From Actinomycetes bacterium (GTDB taxonomy: Bacteria > Actinomycetota > Actinomycetes > Actinomycetales > Cellulomonadaceae), in assembly GCA_021793115.1 (NCBI GenBank), contig JAJYTJ010000144.1:1-9358 (forward strand): a stretch of DNA of 9,358 nucleotides. The letters are read 5' to 3'. The position numbers were made by a program, and so were the translations under genes. Shown here piece by piece: positions 1 to 6,561 of the stretch; position 1 is the stretch's first letter; the number at the start of each line of letters is the position of its first letter. The notes beneath the pieces are model-generated. The model was not told where the DNA came from. It ran no database searches and saw only the letters and a program-made list of their open reading frames with translations.

Positions 1-753
1 GCCGGCGCGGATGATGCCGCCGCCAGCCAGGATGACGGGCCGCCGCGCGGTGGCCAGCAGCCGCGCCGCCTCGCGCACCTGCTTCGCGTGCGGCTTGGTC
101 ACCGGGTGGTAGCCGGGCAGGTCGATCGACTGCGGCCAGCGGAAGGTGGTGCGCGCCTGCATCGCCGACTTCGCGATGTCGACGAGCACGGGGCCGGGCC
201 GGCCGGTCGCGGCGATGTGGAACGCCTCGGCGATGACGCGCGGGATGTCGTCGGGGTCGGTGACCAGGTAGTTGTGCTTGGTGACCGGCAGCGTGATGCC
301 GACGATGTCGGCCTCCTGGAAGGCGTCCGTGCCGATGAGGCCGGCCGCCACCTGCCCGGTGATCGCCACGACCGGCACGGAGTCCATGTTCGCGTCCGCG
401 AGGGTCGTGACGAGGTTCGTGGCACCCGGGCCGGACGTGGCCATCGTCACGCCGACGCGACCGGTGACGTGCGCGTAGCCGGAGGCCGCGTGCCCGCCGC
501 CCTGCTCGTGGCGCACGAGGATGTGCCGCACCTTGGCCGAGTCCATGAGGGGGTCGTAGGTCGGCAGGATCGCGCCGCCCGGGATGCCGAAGACGACGTC
601 GACGCCGGCCTCCTCGAGCGACCGGATGATCGACTGCGCGCCCGTGACCTCCTCCGGGCCGATCACGGGCGGGGCGGTCGGCGCCGCGGCGGGCGCGCTA
701 CGGCCGGACGGCCGCGGCATCGGCGTCGCCGCCGGCGTGGGTCCCTGTGCCAT
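1..753 (-). CDS. ilvB: Acetolactate synthase large subunit, 5' part only (gene runs off the left edge)
   Basis: Thiamine-diphosphate enzyme that condenses two pyruvates to acetolactate, or pyruvate with 2-ketobutyrate, the first common step of valine and isoleucine synthesis; it normally works with a small regulatory subunit (IlvN), which is not in the window. The 251 visible residues are about 40% of a usual 600-plus residue subunit. After a Pro/Ala-rich tail (about 1-35) comes the ThDP-binding N-terminal domain: GIPGG at 56-60, the catalytic Glu in [10 protein letters not shown] (E83), SGPGATN at 107-113, and [19 protein letters not shown] at about 131-149. The start is ATG at 753, with GAGGAG at 764-759 five bases upstream. 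A 233-base leader with an attenuator precedes it. The tail before residue 36 is variable in this family and could include a transit-like or disordered extension. Identification is secure; the 3' end cannot be judged. Confidence 0.96.
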   Translation of the reverse strand, partial: MAQGPTPAATPMPRPSGRSAPAAAPTAPPVIGPEEVTGAQSIIRSLEEAGVDVVFGIPGGAILPTYDPLMDSAKVRHILVRHEQGGGHAASGYAHVTGRVGVTMATSGPGATNLVTTLADANMDSVPVVAITGQVAAGLIGTDAFQEADIVGITLPVTKHNYLVTDPDDIPRVIAEAFHIAATGRPGPVLVDIAKSAMQARTTFRWPQSIDLPGYHPVTKPHAKQVREAARLLATARRPVILAGGGIIRAG

Positions 754-782
754 CACAACTCCTCGGGGCAGGCGGTCGTCCC

Positions 783-828
783 CAGAAAACAGAAAACCCC
801 TCGGCCCGGGGACGGGCTGGTCGAGGGG
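783..828 (-). terminator. Intrinsic terminator (attenuator) in the ilvB leader
   Basis: Read on the minus strand, CCCCTCG (828-822) pairs with CGAGGGG (803-797). Inside it GCCC (817-814) pairs with GGGC (807-804), with ACCA (821-818) as a one-sided bulge. TTTTCTGTTTTCT (796-784) follows at once, an unusually T-rich stretch for this genome. It lies between the leader peptide and the ilvB ribosome binding site, where a transcription attenuator belongs, rather than after a gene. The structure is read directly from the sequence; conditional termination is inferred. Confidence 0.88.
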
Positions 829-857
829 TGCGCGCAGACCTGGAACGGGCCTCAGCC
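815..857 (-). promoter_or_regulatory. Candidate antiterminator pairing of the ilvB leader
   Basis: On the minus strand GGCTGAGG (857-850), which includes the leader-peptide stop codon, can pair with CCTC (826-823) and AGCC (818-815), leaving GACC (822-819) bulged. These bases also form the left arm of the terminator at 797-828, so the two structures exclude each other. A ribosome stalled on the Val codons at 881-873 would leave 857-850 free to form this pairing, while one that reached the stop codon would cover it. This is the classical attenuation logic, inferred from base pairing by eye and not from a folding calculation. Confidence 0.5.
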
Positions 858-897
858 GGCGCGCCCTGGAAGTACTACGACGAGGAAGGTCTGCACG
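831..897 (-). promoter_or_regulatory. Long-range leader helix enclosing the leader peptide start
   Basis: On the minus strand CGTGCAGACCT (897-887) is complementary to AGGTCTGCGCG (841-831): eleven consecutive pairs, one of them G-U. The helix would contain the GTG start of the leader peptide and its first three codons. Formed without translation, it would close off the leader and leave the terminator free to fold; a translating ribosome would open it. Its length is notable, but its role is inferred. Confidence 0.55.
852..896 (-). CDS. ilvB leader peptide, 14 residues, with a Leu-Val-Val-Val-Leu control run
   Basis: A short reading frame starts with GTG at 896 and ends with TGA at 854-852, giving [14 protein letters not shown]. 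Five of its first eight residues are leucine or valine in one block (CTC GTC GTA GTA CTT, 884-870). The two GTA codons and CTT are poor choices in a genome that otherwise ends codons in G or C, as expected for control codons sensitive to charged tRNA. It sits just upstream of mutually exclusive antiterminator and terminator structures before ilvB. No Shine-Dalgarno is seen: the predicted transcription start falls at about 898-896, so it would be translated as a leaderless message. Peptides of this type control ilv operons in other bacteria, including Corynebacterium. There is no isoleucine codon, so the signals would be valine and leucine. Confidence 0.75.
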   Translation of the reverse strand: MQTFLVVVLPGRAG

Positions 898-903
898 TCC
901 GGG

Positions 904-933
904 AGACTACGCGCGCCCCGGCTCGGATGTCAC
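904..933 (-). promoter_or_regulatory. Probable ilvB promoter
   Basis: On the minus strand GTGACA (933-928) matches five of six bases of the TTGACA -35 box. After an 18-base spacer, TAGTCT (909-904) fits the TANNNT -10 pattern. The start of transcription would fall at about A898 to G896, at the leader peptide's GTG. Position and spacing agree with the attenuator downstream. It is assigned from consensus only. Confidence 0.6.
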
Positions 934-940
934 ATCCGAG
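922..940. repeat. 19-bp perfect palindrome over the ilvB -35 box
   Basis: CTCGGATGT, a central C, then ACATCCGAG: nine-base arms with perfect symmetry. It covers the proposed -35 hexamer of ilvB, the position expected of a repressor operator. On the minus strand it can also be extended as RNA: CGCCC (945-941) with GGGCG (918-914) around a three-base bulge, giving a stable hairpin that could instead end ocd transcription, although no T-run follows. Operator and terminator readings are both open. No regulator family is assigned. Confidence 0.6.
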
Positions 941-986
941 GGGCGTCATCTCAGAAATCGGTTCACGATCTCGCATGTTGGACACA

Positions 987-2015
987 TCAGGGCACCGGGA
1001 GACCCTGCGTCGCGAACCCGAACAGGTCCTTCGGGTCGTCCGGCTCGGCGACGAGGTCGATGTCGTGGACCAGGTCGGTGCCCGCCACGTCGTCGCGCAG
1101 GAAGCACAGCGCGGCGAAGTCCTCGAGCGCGAAACCCACCGAGTCGAACACCGTGACCTCGTCGGCCGAGCGTCGCCCCGGCGCGATCCCCGTCACCACC
1201 TGCCACAGCTCGGTCACCGGGAACGTCGCCGCGAGCTGCTGGATCTCCCCCTCCAGGCGCGTCTGCGGCTCGTACTCCACCGTCACCGACGCGCGCTCGA
1301 GGATCGCCGGGTCGAGCTCGGTCTTGCCCGGGCAGTCACCGCCGATCGCGTTGACGTGCATGCCCGGCTCCACGTGCTCGTCGGCCAGCACCACGGCGCG
1401 CAGCTTGTCGGCGGTGCACGTGGTGACGATGTCGGCGCCGCGCACCGCGTCGGACGCGCTCGTCGCGACCCGCACGTCGAAGCCGAGCGGCGTGAGGTTG
1501 CGTGCCGCCTTGGCCATCGCCGCGCGGTCGACGTCCCACACCCGCAGGTGCTCGATGCCGAGGAGCTCGCGGAAGGCCAGCGCCTGGAACTCGGACTGGC
1601 TGCCCGCGCCGATGAGCGCCATGGAGCGGCTGTCGGGCCGCGCCAGGTAGAGGGCTGCGAGCGCCGACGTCGCCGCGGTGCGCAACGCCGTGAGCAGCGT
1701 CATCTCGGCGACGAAGACCGGGTAGCCCGTGTGCACGTCCGCGAGCACCCCGAACGCCGTGACGGTCTGGTGCCCGGTGGCGGGGTTGAACGGGTGCCCG
1801 TTGACGTACTTGAACGCGTACGTGTCCGCGTCGGCGATGGGCATGAGCTCGATGACGCCGAACGGCGTGTGCGACGCGATGCGCTCGCGCTTCTCGAACG
1901 ACGACCAGCGCCGAAGGTCGGCCTCCAGCCGCTCGACGATCCCCGCGATGGCGCCCGTCGGCCCCCGGGTCCCGAGCCACCGCACCATGTCCTCGACGCC
2001 GACGAACGTGGTCAT
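987..2015 (-). CDS. ocd: Ornithine cyclodeaminase (OCD / mu-crystallin family)
   Basis: Converts L-ornithine to L-proline and ammonia in one NAD-dependent step in the cytosol. The product is 342 residues, close to the usual 350. Visible marks are FKYVNGHPFNP (68-78), the dinucleotide motif GAGSQSEFQALAF (136-148), TTCTADK (198-204) and NAIGGDCPGKTELD (222-235). Against what I recall of the Pseudomonas putida enzyme, ligand and catalytic residues R45, K69, R112 and D228 correspond here to R45, K69, R112 and D227, which favours true OCD over alanine dehydrogenase or ketimine reductase relatives. The start is ATG at 2015, with GGAGG (2024-2020) four bases before it; the frame stays open further upstream but only antisense to putA. 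It is divergent from putA across 64 bp, and its product is the substrate of PutA. Its stop lies 233 bases before the ilvB start, with a separate promoter between. Confidence 0.93.
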   Translation of the reverse strand: MTTFVGVEDMVRWLGTRGPTGAIAGIVERLEADLRRWSSFEKRERIASHTPFGVIELMPIADADTYAFKYVNGHPFNPATGHQTVTAFGVLADVHTGYPVFVAEMTLLTALRTAATSALAALYLARPDSRSMALIGAGSQSEFQALAFRELLGIEHLRVWDVDRAAMAKAARNLTPLGFDVRVATSASDAVRGADIVTTCTADKLRAVVLADEHVEPGMHVNAIGGDCPGKTELDPAILERASVTVEYEPQTRLEGEIQQLAATFPVTELWQVVTGIAPGRRSADEVTVFDSVGFALEDFAALCFLRDDVAGTDLVHDIDLVAEPDDPKDLFGFATQGLPVP

Positions 2016-2079
2016 CCCGCCTCCAGGACGCGAACCTCGCGACGCGCCGTCGCGCCGTACCGCGACGATACTGGCCGGG
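2016..2079. promoter_or_regulatory. Divergent ocd/putA promoter region with inverted repeats
   Basis: These 64 bp must serve both genes. On the plus strand GATACT (2067-2072) is a good -10 box, eight bases before the putA GTG. On the minus strand TATCGT (2070-2065) fits a -10 for ocd. The two hexamers overlap, so both promoters could not be occupied at once. A perfect inverted repeat, CGCGACG-CGC-CGTCGCG (2038-2054), lies close by, and a third copy of CGCGACG follows at 2061-2067, overlapping the ocd -10. No clear -35 is seen for either. Shared regulation is an inference, and chance GC-rich symmetry is possible. Confidence 0.5.
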
Positions 2080-5000
2080 GTGAGCACCGACGCCCGCACC
2101 CTGGCCGACGATGCCGTCGCCCTCGTCCGCACGTGGCTCGCGGACCCCGCGGCGGCCCACCCCGATCCCGCCGCCCGCCGGCTCGCCGCCCTGCTGCGCG
2201 ACCCGGCCGGCCTCGAGTTCGCCGTCGGGTTCATCGACGGCGTGGTGCGCCCCGAGGACGCCGCCGTCGCGGCGCGCGCGTTCCAGCGGCTGTCGGGGCG
2301 GCCACCGGCGTTCCTCTCCCCGTGGTTGCGGGCCGGCATCCGGGTGGGCGGCGCGGCCGCGCCGTTGCTGCCGGACGTCGTGGTGCCCACCGGGGGGGTC
2401 GCGCTGCGGGCGCTCGTCGGGCACCTGCTGCTGGACGCCGACGGGCGCCGGCTGATGCGCGGGCTCGCCGCGCTGCGGGCCGGCGGCGCCACGCCCAACG
2501 TCAACCTGCTCGGTGAGGCCGTGCTCGGGCCACGGCAGGCCGCCCGGCGCCTCGAGGGCATCGGCCGCCTGCTGGCGCGCGACGACGTCGACCACCTCTC
2601 CGTGAAGGTCTCCGCGACCGTCGCGCCGCACGCGCCCTGGGCGTTCGACGAGGCCGTCGACGAGGTGGTCGAGACCCTGGCACCGCTGTACGGGCTGGCG
2701 GCCGCCCGGGGCACCCTGCTCACCCTCGACATGGAGGAGTACCGGGACCTCGACCTCACGCTCGCGGTGTTCCGGCGGCTGCTCGAGCGGCCCGAGCTCC
2801 GCGGCCTGGTCGCCGGCGTGGTGCTGCAGGCCTACCTGCCGGATGCCGCCCCGGCGTACGACGAGCTCGCGGCGTGGGCCGGCGCACGCGTCGCCGCGGG
2901 CGGGGCGCCCGTGCGGGTGCGGCTCGTCAAGGGTGCGAACCTGCCGATGGAGCGCGTCGACGCCGAGATGCACGGGTGGCCCGTGGCGACGTGGTCCTCC
3001 AAGCGCGAGACCGACACCGCCTACCTGCGGTTCCTGGACCGGGCGCTGACGCCCGCGGCCGTGGCGGCGGTGCGCATCGGGGTCGCGGGCCACAACCTCT
3101 TCGACGTCGCGCTCGCCGTGCTGCTGGCGCGGGCCCGCGGGCTCGCCGACGGCGTCGAGATCGAGATGCTGCTGGGGATGGCTCCCGCGCAGGCCGAGGC
3201 GGCCCGGCGGACCGCGGGCGGCCTGCTGCTCTACACGCCGGTCGTGGCGCGCTCGGACGCCGACTCGGCGATCGCCTACCTCGTCCGGCGGCTCGAGGAG
3301 GGCGCGAGCCCCGAGAACTTCCTGGCCAGCGCCCTGCGGCTGGCTGACGACGAGGCCGCGTTCGCGCTCGAGGAGCGCCGCTTCCGGGCCTCGCTGGCCG
3401 CGCTCGACGAGCCCGTGCCGACGAGCCATCGTGTGACGGCCGACACACGGACACGGGTGGCCCTCGCGGCGGCGCCGGACCGTCAGCAGCCGGGCCCCGC
3501 GGCCGGCCTGCCCCGCCCACCCGTGACCGCCCACGCCGCTCCCGGCTTCCGCAACGCGCCGGACAGCGACCCGGCGGTCGCCGCGACGCGCGCGTGGGCG
3601 CGGGACATGCTGCGGCGCGCGCCGCACAGCACCCTCGGCAGGGACACCGTCGCGGCGGCCACCCTCCGCGACGATGCGCGGCTGGGCGCCCTGCTCGACA
3701 CCACTCGCTCCGCCGCGTTCGACTGGGCCGCACTCGCCGCCGACGCCCGGGCCGAGATCCTCGACCGCGCCGCCGACGTCCTCGAGCGCCGCCGTGGCGA
3801 CCTCGTCGAGGTGATGGTCGCCGAGGGCGGCAAGACGGTCGACCAGGCCGATCCCGAGGTGTCCGAGGCCGTCGACCACGCGCGCCACGACGCGGAGCTG
3901 GCCCTCGCGGCCGGCCACCTCGACGGCGCCGTGGTCGACCCGTACGCCGTCACCCTCGTCGTGCCGCCGTGGAACTTCCCGCTGGCCATCCCCGCCGGCT
4001 CGACGCTCGCGGCGCTGGCCTCCGGCTCCGCCGTGGTGCTCAAGCCCTCCCGGCGCACGCCGCGCACCGCGGCGCTGCTGGTCGAGGCGCTGCACGAGGC
4101 CGGCGTGCCGCGCGAGGCGCTCGCGTTCGCCCCGGTGGCGGGCCCGGCGCTGGGCTCGCGGCTCGTCGCCGACCCCCGGGTCGACCAGGTGCTGCTCACG
4201 GGTGGCTACGAGACCGCCGAGGCGTTCCGCGCGCTGCGCCCGGGCCTGCGGCTGCTCGCCGAGACGAGCGGCAAGAACGCCGTCGTCGTGACCCCGAGCG
4301 CCGACCTCGACCTCGCGGCGCGCGACGTGGCGGCCTCGGCGTTCGGCCACGCCGGGCAGAAGTGCTCGGCGGCGTCGCTCGTCATCCTCGTCGGGCAGGT
4401 CGCCCGGTCCCGGCGCTTCCGGGACCAGCTCCTCGACGCCGTGGACGCGATGCGCGTCGGCGAGTCGTGGGACCCCGCGGCGCGGATGGGCCCCCTCATC
4501 GCGCCGGCGGAGGGCAAGCTGCTCGACGCCCTGACCCACCTGTCGCCCGGCGAGCGGTGGGTCCGCACGCCACGACGCCTCGACGAGGCGGGCCGGCTGT
4601 GGACGCCGGGGGTCAAGACGACCTACCCGGGCTCGTCGTTCCACTCCACGGAGTGCTTCGGCCCGGTGCTCGGCGTGCTCACGGCACGGGACCTCGACGA
4701 GGCCCTCGCGATCCAGAACGCCGTGCCGTTCGGCCTCACCGCGGGCCTGCACAGCCTCGACGCGGACGAGGTGGCGCACTGGGTGGACCGTGTCGAGGCG
4801 GGCAACCTCTACGTCAACCGCGGCATCACCGGTGCGATCGTCCGGCGCCAGCCGTTCGGCGGCTGGAAGCGCTCGGTCGTCGGGCCGGGAGCCAAGCTCG
4901 GCGGGCCCAGCACGGTGCTCGCCGTCTCGTCGTTCCGCCGCTCGCGGGCCGCGCACGACGAGCCCGCCGGCACACCTGCCGCCGCGATCGTCGCCGCGTT

Positions 5001-5562
5001 CGGCGCCCGTGGCCCGGAGGTGGCCACGTTCCTGCGTCGATCGGCCGCGAGCGACCGGCGGGCGTGGGCCGACGAGTACGGCGTGGTGCGCGACGCCACA
5101 GGACTGGCCGCCGAGCGCAACGCGCTGCGCTACCGCCCGGTCCCGGTGACGGTCCGCGCCGCGGCGGGCACCGAGCCGGCCGACGTCGCGCGGGTGGTGC
5201 TCGCCGGCCTGTCGGCGCGGGCGCCGCTCGCCCTGTCCCTCGCCGCGCCGCTGGCGCCCGACGAGAGGGCGGCCCTGGTCGCGGCCGGCATCGACCTGCG
5301 GGTGGAGGACGAGGACGCGTGGACCCGGCGGGCCGGTTCGATGCACGACGAACGGGTGCGGTTGGTCGGCGGCTCCGCGCCCGAGCTGCTCGAGGCGGTG
5401 GGCGGCCGTCCCGACCTCACGGTGCACGACCATCCCGTCACCGAGTCCGGCCGGGTGGAGGCGCTGCCGTTCGTCCGGGAGCAGGCGATCGCGATCACCG
5501 CGCACCGGTTCGGCACGCCGACCCGCATCGTCGAGGCGGTCCCGCTCACCGCGCCGGCCTGA
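2080..5562 (+). CDS. putA: Bifunctional proline dehydrogenase / L-glutamate gamma-semialdehyde dehydrogenase (PutA type)
   Basis: Oxidises proline to pyrroline-5-carboxylate with FAD, passing electrons to quinones, then oxidises the semialdehyde to glutamate with NAD. The 1160-residue product has a proline dehydrogenase barrel at about 100-440: NLLGE (142-146), LDMEEYRD (216-223), RLVKGANLPME (281-291), GHN (337-339) and YLVRRLEEGASPENF (400-414). A Pro/Ala-rich linker covers about 445-500. The aldehyde dehydrogenase part (about 510-950) has PWNFP (630-634), KPS (655-657), general base E728 in AETSGKN, nucleophile C762 in GHAGQKCS, and ECFGP (858-862). Residues about 955-1160 form a further C-terminal domain ending in PFVREQAIAITAHRFGTP. 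There is no N-terminal ribbon-helix-helix, so it should not act as its own repressor. GTG at 2080 is chosen because a -10 box lies just upstream and the more distal in-frame starts run antisense through ocd. Size and order resemble fused PutA of Corynebacterium. Confidence 0.95.
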   Translation: MSTDARTLADDAVALVRTWLADPAAAHPDPAARRLAALLRDPAGLEFAVGFIDGVVRPEDAAVAARAFQRLSGRPPAFLSPWLRAGIRVGGAAAPLLPDVVVPTGGVALRALVGHLLLDADGRRLMRGLAALRAGGATPNVNLLGEAVLGPRQAARRLEGIGRLLARDDVDHLSVKVSATVAPHAPWAFDEAVDEVVETLAPLYGLAAARGTLLTLDMEEYRDLDLTLAVFRRLLERPELRGLVAGVVLQAYLPDAAPAYDELAAWAGARVAAGGAPVRVRLVKGANLPMERVDAEMHGWPVATWSSKRETDTAYLRFLDRALTPAAVAAVRIGVAGHNLFDVALAVLLARARGLADGVEIEMLLGMAPAQAEAARRTAGGLLLYTPVVARSDADSAIAYLVRRLEEGASPENFLASALRLADDEAAFALEERRFRASLAALDEPVPTSHRVTADTRTRVALAAAPDRQQPGPAAGLPRPPVTAHAAPGFRNAPDSDPAVAATRAWARDMLRRAPHSTLGRDTVAAATLRDDARLGALLDTTRSAAFDWAALAADARAEILDRAADVLERRRGDLVEVMVAEGGKTVDQADPEVSEAVDHARHDAELALAAGHLDGAVVDPYAVTLVVPPWNFPLAIPAGSTLAALASGSAVVLKPSRRTPRTAALLVEALHEAGVPREALAFAPVAGPALGSRLVADPRVDQVLLTGGYETAEAFRALRPGLRLLAETSGKNAVVVTPSADLDLAARDVAASAFGHAGQKCSAASLVILVGQVARSRRFRDQLLDAVDAMRVGESWDPAARMGPLIAPAEGKLLDALTHLSPGERWVRTPRRLDEAGRLWTPGVKTTYPGSSFHSTECFGPVLGVLTARDLDEALAIQNAVPFGLTAGLHSLDADEVAHWVDRVEAGNLYVNRGITGAIVRRQPFGGWKRSVVGPGAKLGGPSTVLAVSSFRRSRAAHDEPAGTPAAAIVAAFGARGPEVATFLRRSAASDRRAWADEYGVVRDATGLAAERNALRYRPVPVTVRAAAGTEPADVARVVLAGLSARAPLALSLAAPLAPDERAALVAAGIDLRVEDEDAWTRRAGSMHDERVRLVGGSAPELLEAVGGRPDLTVHDHPVTESGRVEALPFVREQAIAITAHRFGTPTRIVEAVPLTAPA

Positions 5563-5567
5563 GCCGG
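5554..5567. terminator. Small GC hairpin at the putA/permease convergent junction
   Basis: CCGGC (5554-5558) and GCCGG (5563-5567) enclose CTGA, which holds the putA stop codon. The stem is only five pairs and no T-run follows on either strand. It is the sole structure at a junction where the two stops are six bases apart, so it could be a weak two-way terminator. It could equally be chance. Confidence 0.2.
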
Positions 5568-5568
5568 G

Positions 5569-6561
5569 CTACGCGACGTCGCGCCGCCGGAAGACGAGCA
5601 GGGCAAGAGCGGTGACGGCGACCAGGCCCGCGGCCAGTGTCAGCCCGCCGGCAGCCATGGACAGTGTCTTCTGGACGGGGTTGCAGGCCAGCCCACCGAG
5701 GGGGTCGGTGACGCACGGCCCCTGCTGGTAGTACACCGTCCCGGCCCGCAGCCATGCCTGCAGGTTCGTCGTCACCGCCCAGCGCGGCGCCAGCAGCAGG
5801 CCCGACACCAGGGTCCCGTCGATGGCGATGAACCAGGCGATGGCCGACGCGATGACGGCGGCGGTGTGCCGCAGGAGGAAGCCGAGCCCCGCACCCAGGA
5901 GCGCCGCGCCCGCCGCGGCGACGGCGATCCGGGCCGACCCGTTCGCCAGGTCGATGAGGGTCTGCGCGGTCACCTGGCCCGTCGCGTGGTTCAGCGCGGT
6001 CGCCACCCAGAGCACGCCGACGGCGAGCACCGAGACGACCAGTGCGGCCGTCCCCGTCGCCACCGAGGCGACCGCGGCCTTGCTCGCGAACACCCGCCCG
6101 CGGCGCGGCTCGAACGTGAGCCAGGTGGACATGGCGCCGGTGCTGAGCTCCGCGGCGACGAACGTCGCGCCGACGATGAGCGACAGCAGCAGCACGAACG
6201 TCGCCACCTGGCCGAGCGAGTCGGACGCGTTGACGGCGAACGTCTGCCTCGGTGGCAGGAAGCTCTCCACCGTCGGCGCACCGCGGTCGCACTGGAAGTC
6301 GGCATAGGGGTCGGTCTGGCGGGCCTGCGCCTGCTGCTGCCGGCACGTGGTCACGTGCTCCGCGCCGTGCTGGGCCCAGTCGGCCTGGGCGAGCGTGACC
6401 TGACGCTGCGCCTCGGCGAGCTGCACCTCGCTCGGCGGCCGGCTCGCGCGCCACGCGGCGAAGCCGGTGAGCAGCACGGCGGCGAGCATGCCGACGACCA
6501 GCCAGCGCACGCCGGCGCGGGCGAGGTACCGGCGCAGCTCGACGCGCATCAGGCGGCCCAT
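5569..6561 (-). CDS. ABC transporter permease, ABC-2 family
   Basis: Membrane subunit of the transporter whose ATPase is encoded just upstream. The product is 330 residues with about six hydrophobic segments (near 20-36, 117-139, 163-190, 211-230, 234-256 and 301-323), a basic N-terminus, and ELSTGAMSTWLTFEPRRGRVFASK-type cytoplasmic loop (138-161), typical of ABC-2 exporters. A large loop (about 38-115), probably outside, is rich in Gln and Ala and carries C73 and C91; a second outer loop carries C283 and C293. ATG at 6561 shares one base with the ATPase stop (TGATG), with GGAGGG seven bases upstream; GTG at 6564 is an alternative giving one more residue and a four-base overlap. The two genes must be translationally coupled. 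The 3' end meets putA with only six bases between the stops. The substrate cannot be told. Confidence 0.88.
   Translation of the reverse strand: MGRLMRVELRRYLARAGVRWLVVGMLAAVLLTGFAAWRASRPPSEVQLAEAQRQVTLAQADWAQHGAEHVTTCRQQQAQARQTDPYADFQCDRGAPTVESFLPPRQTFAVNASDSLGQVATFVLLLSLIVGATFVAAELSTGAMSTWLTFEPRRGRVFASKAAVASVATGTAALVVSVLAVGVLWVATALNHATGQVTAQTLIDLANGSARIAVAAAGAALLGAGLGFLLRHTAAVIASAIAWFIAIDGTLVSGLLLAPRWAVTTNLQAWLRAGTVYYQQGPCVTDPLGGLACNPVQKTLSMAAGGLTLAAGLVAVTALALLVFRRRDVA

Noticed and set aside
334..348. Absence of proline at the acetolactate synthase position linked to sulfonylurea sensitivity in plants (GQVA here)
   Set aside because: Actinobacterial enzymes commonly have a non-proline residue there, so it does not mark acquired resistance.
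875..976. 33-codon ATG frame (MRDREPISEM...) between ocd and ilvB
   Set aside because: The proposed ilvB promoter lies inside it, it lacks a ribosome binding site and has no control-codon run; the GTG frame at 896-852 explains the leader far better.
975..987. ATGT-N5-ACAT motif at the ocd stop, resembling the centre of the 922-940 palindrome
   Set aside because: Half-sites are only four bases and overlap coding sequence; similarity to the palindrome's core is too short to call a second operator.
1729..2079. Upstream in-frame starts for putA
   Set aside because: They would run antisense through the start of ocd, and the extra residues resemble no PutA N-terminus.
747..2516. 589-codon plus-strand frame across the ilvB leader and ocd
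   Set aside because: Arg/Val/His-rich shadow of ocd on the opposite strand, with no family motif and no ribosome binding site.
987..2759. Longer ornithine cyclodeaminase with about 248 extra N-terminal residues
   Set aside because: The extension is antisense to the conserved proline dehydrogenase domain, is low-complexity Ser/Arg/Ala, and ATG 2015 has a good ribosome binding site and gives the family length.
1336..5505. Open frame of nearly 1400 codons on the minus strand opposite putA
   Set aside because: Its translation is a low-complexity Arg/Gly/Ala/His string with no motif, lying antisense to two well-identified genes; it is a by-product of extreme third-position GC.
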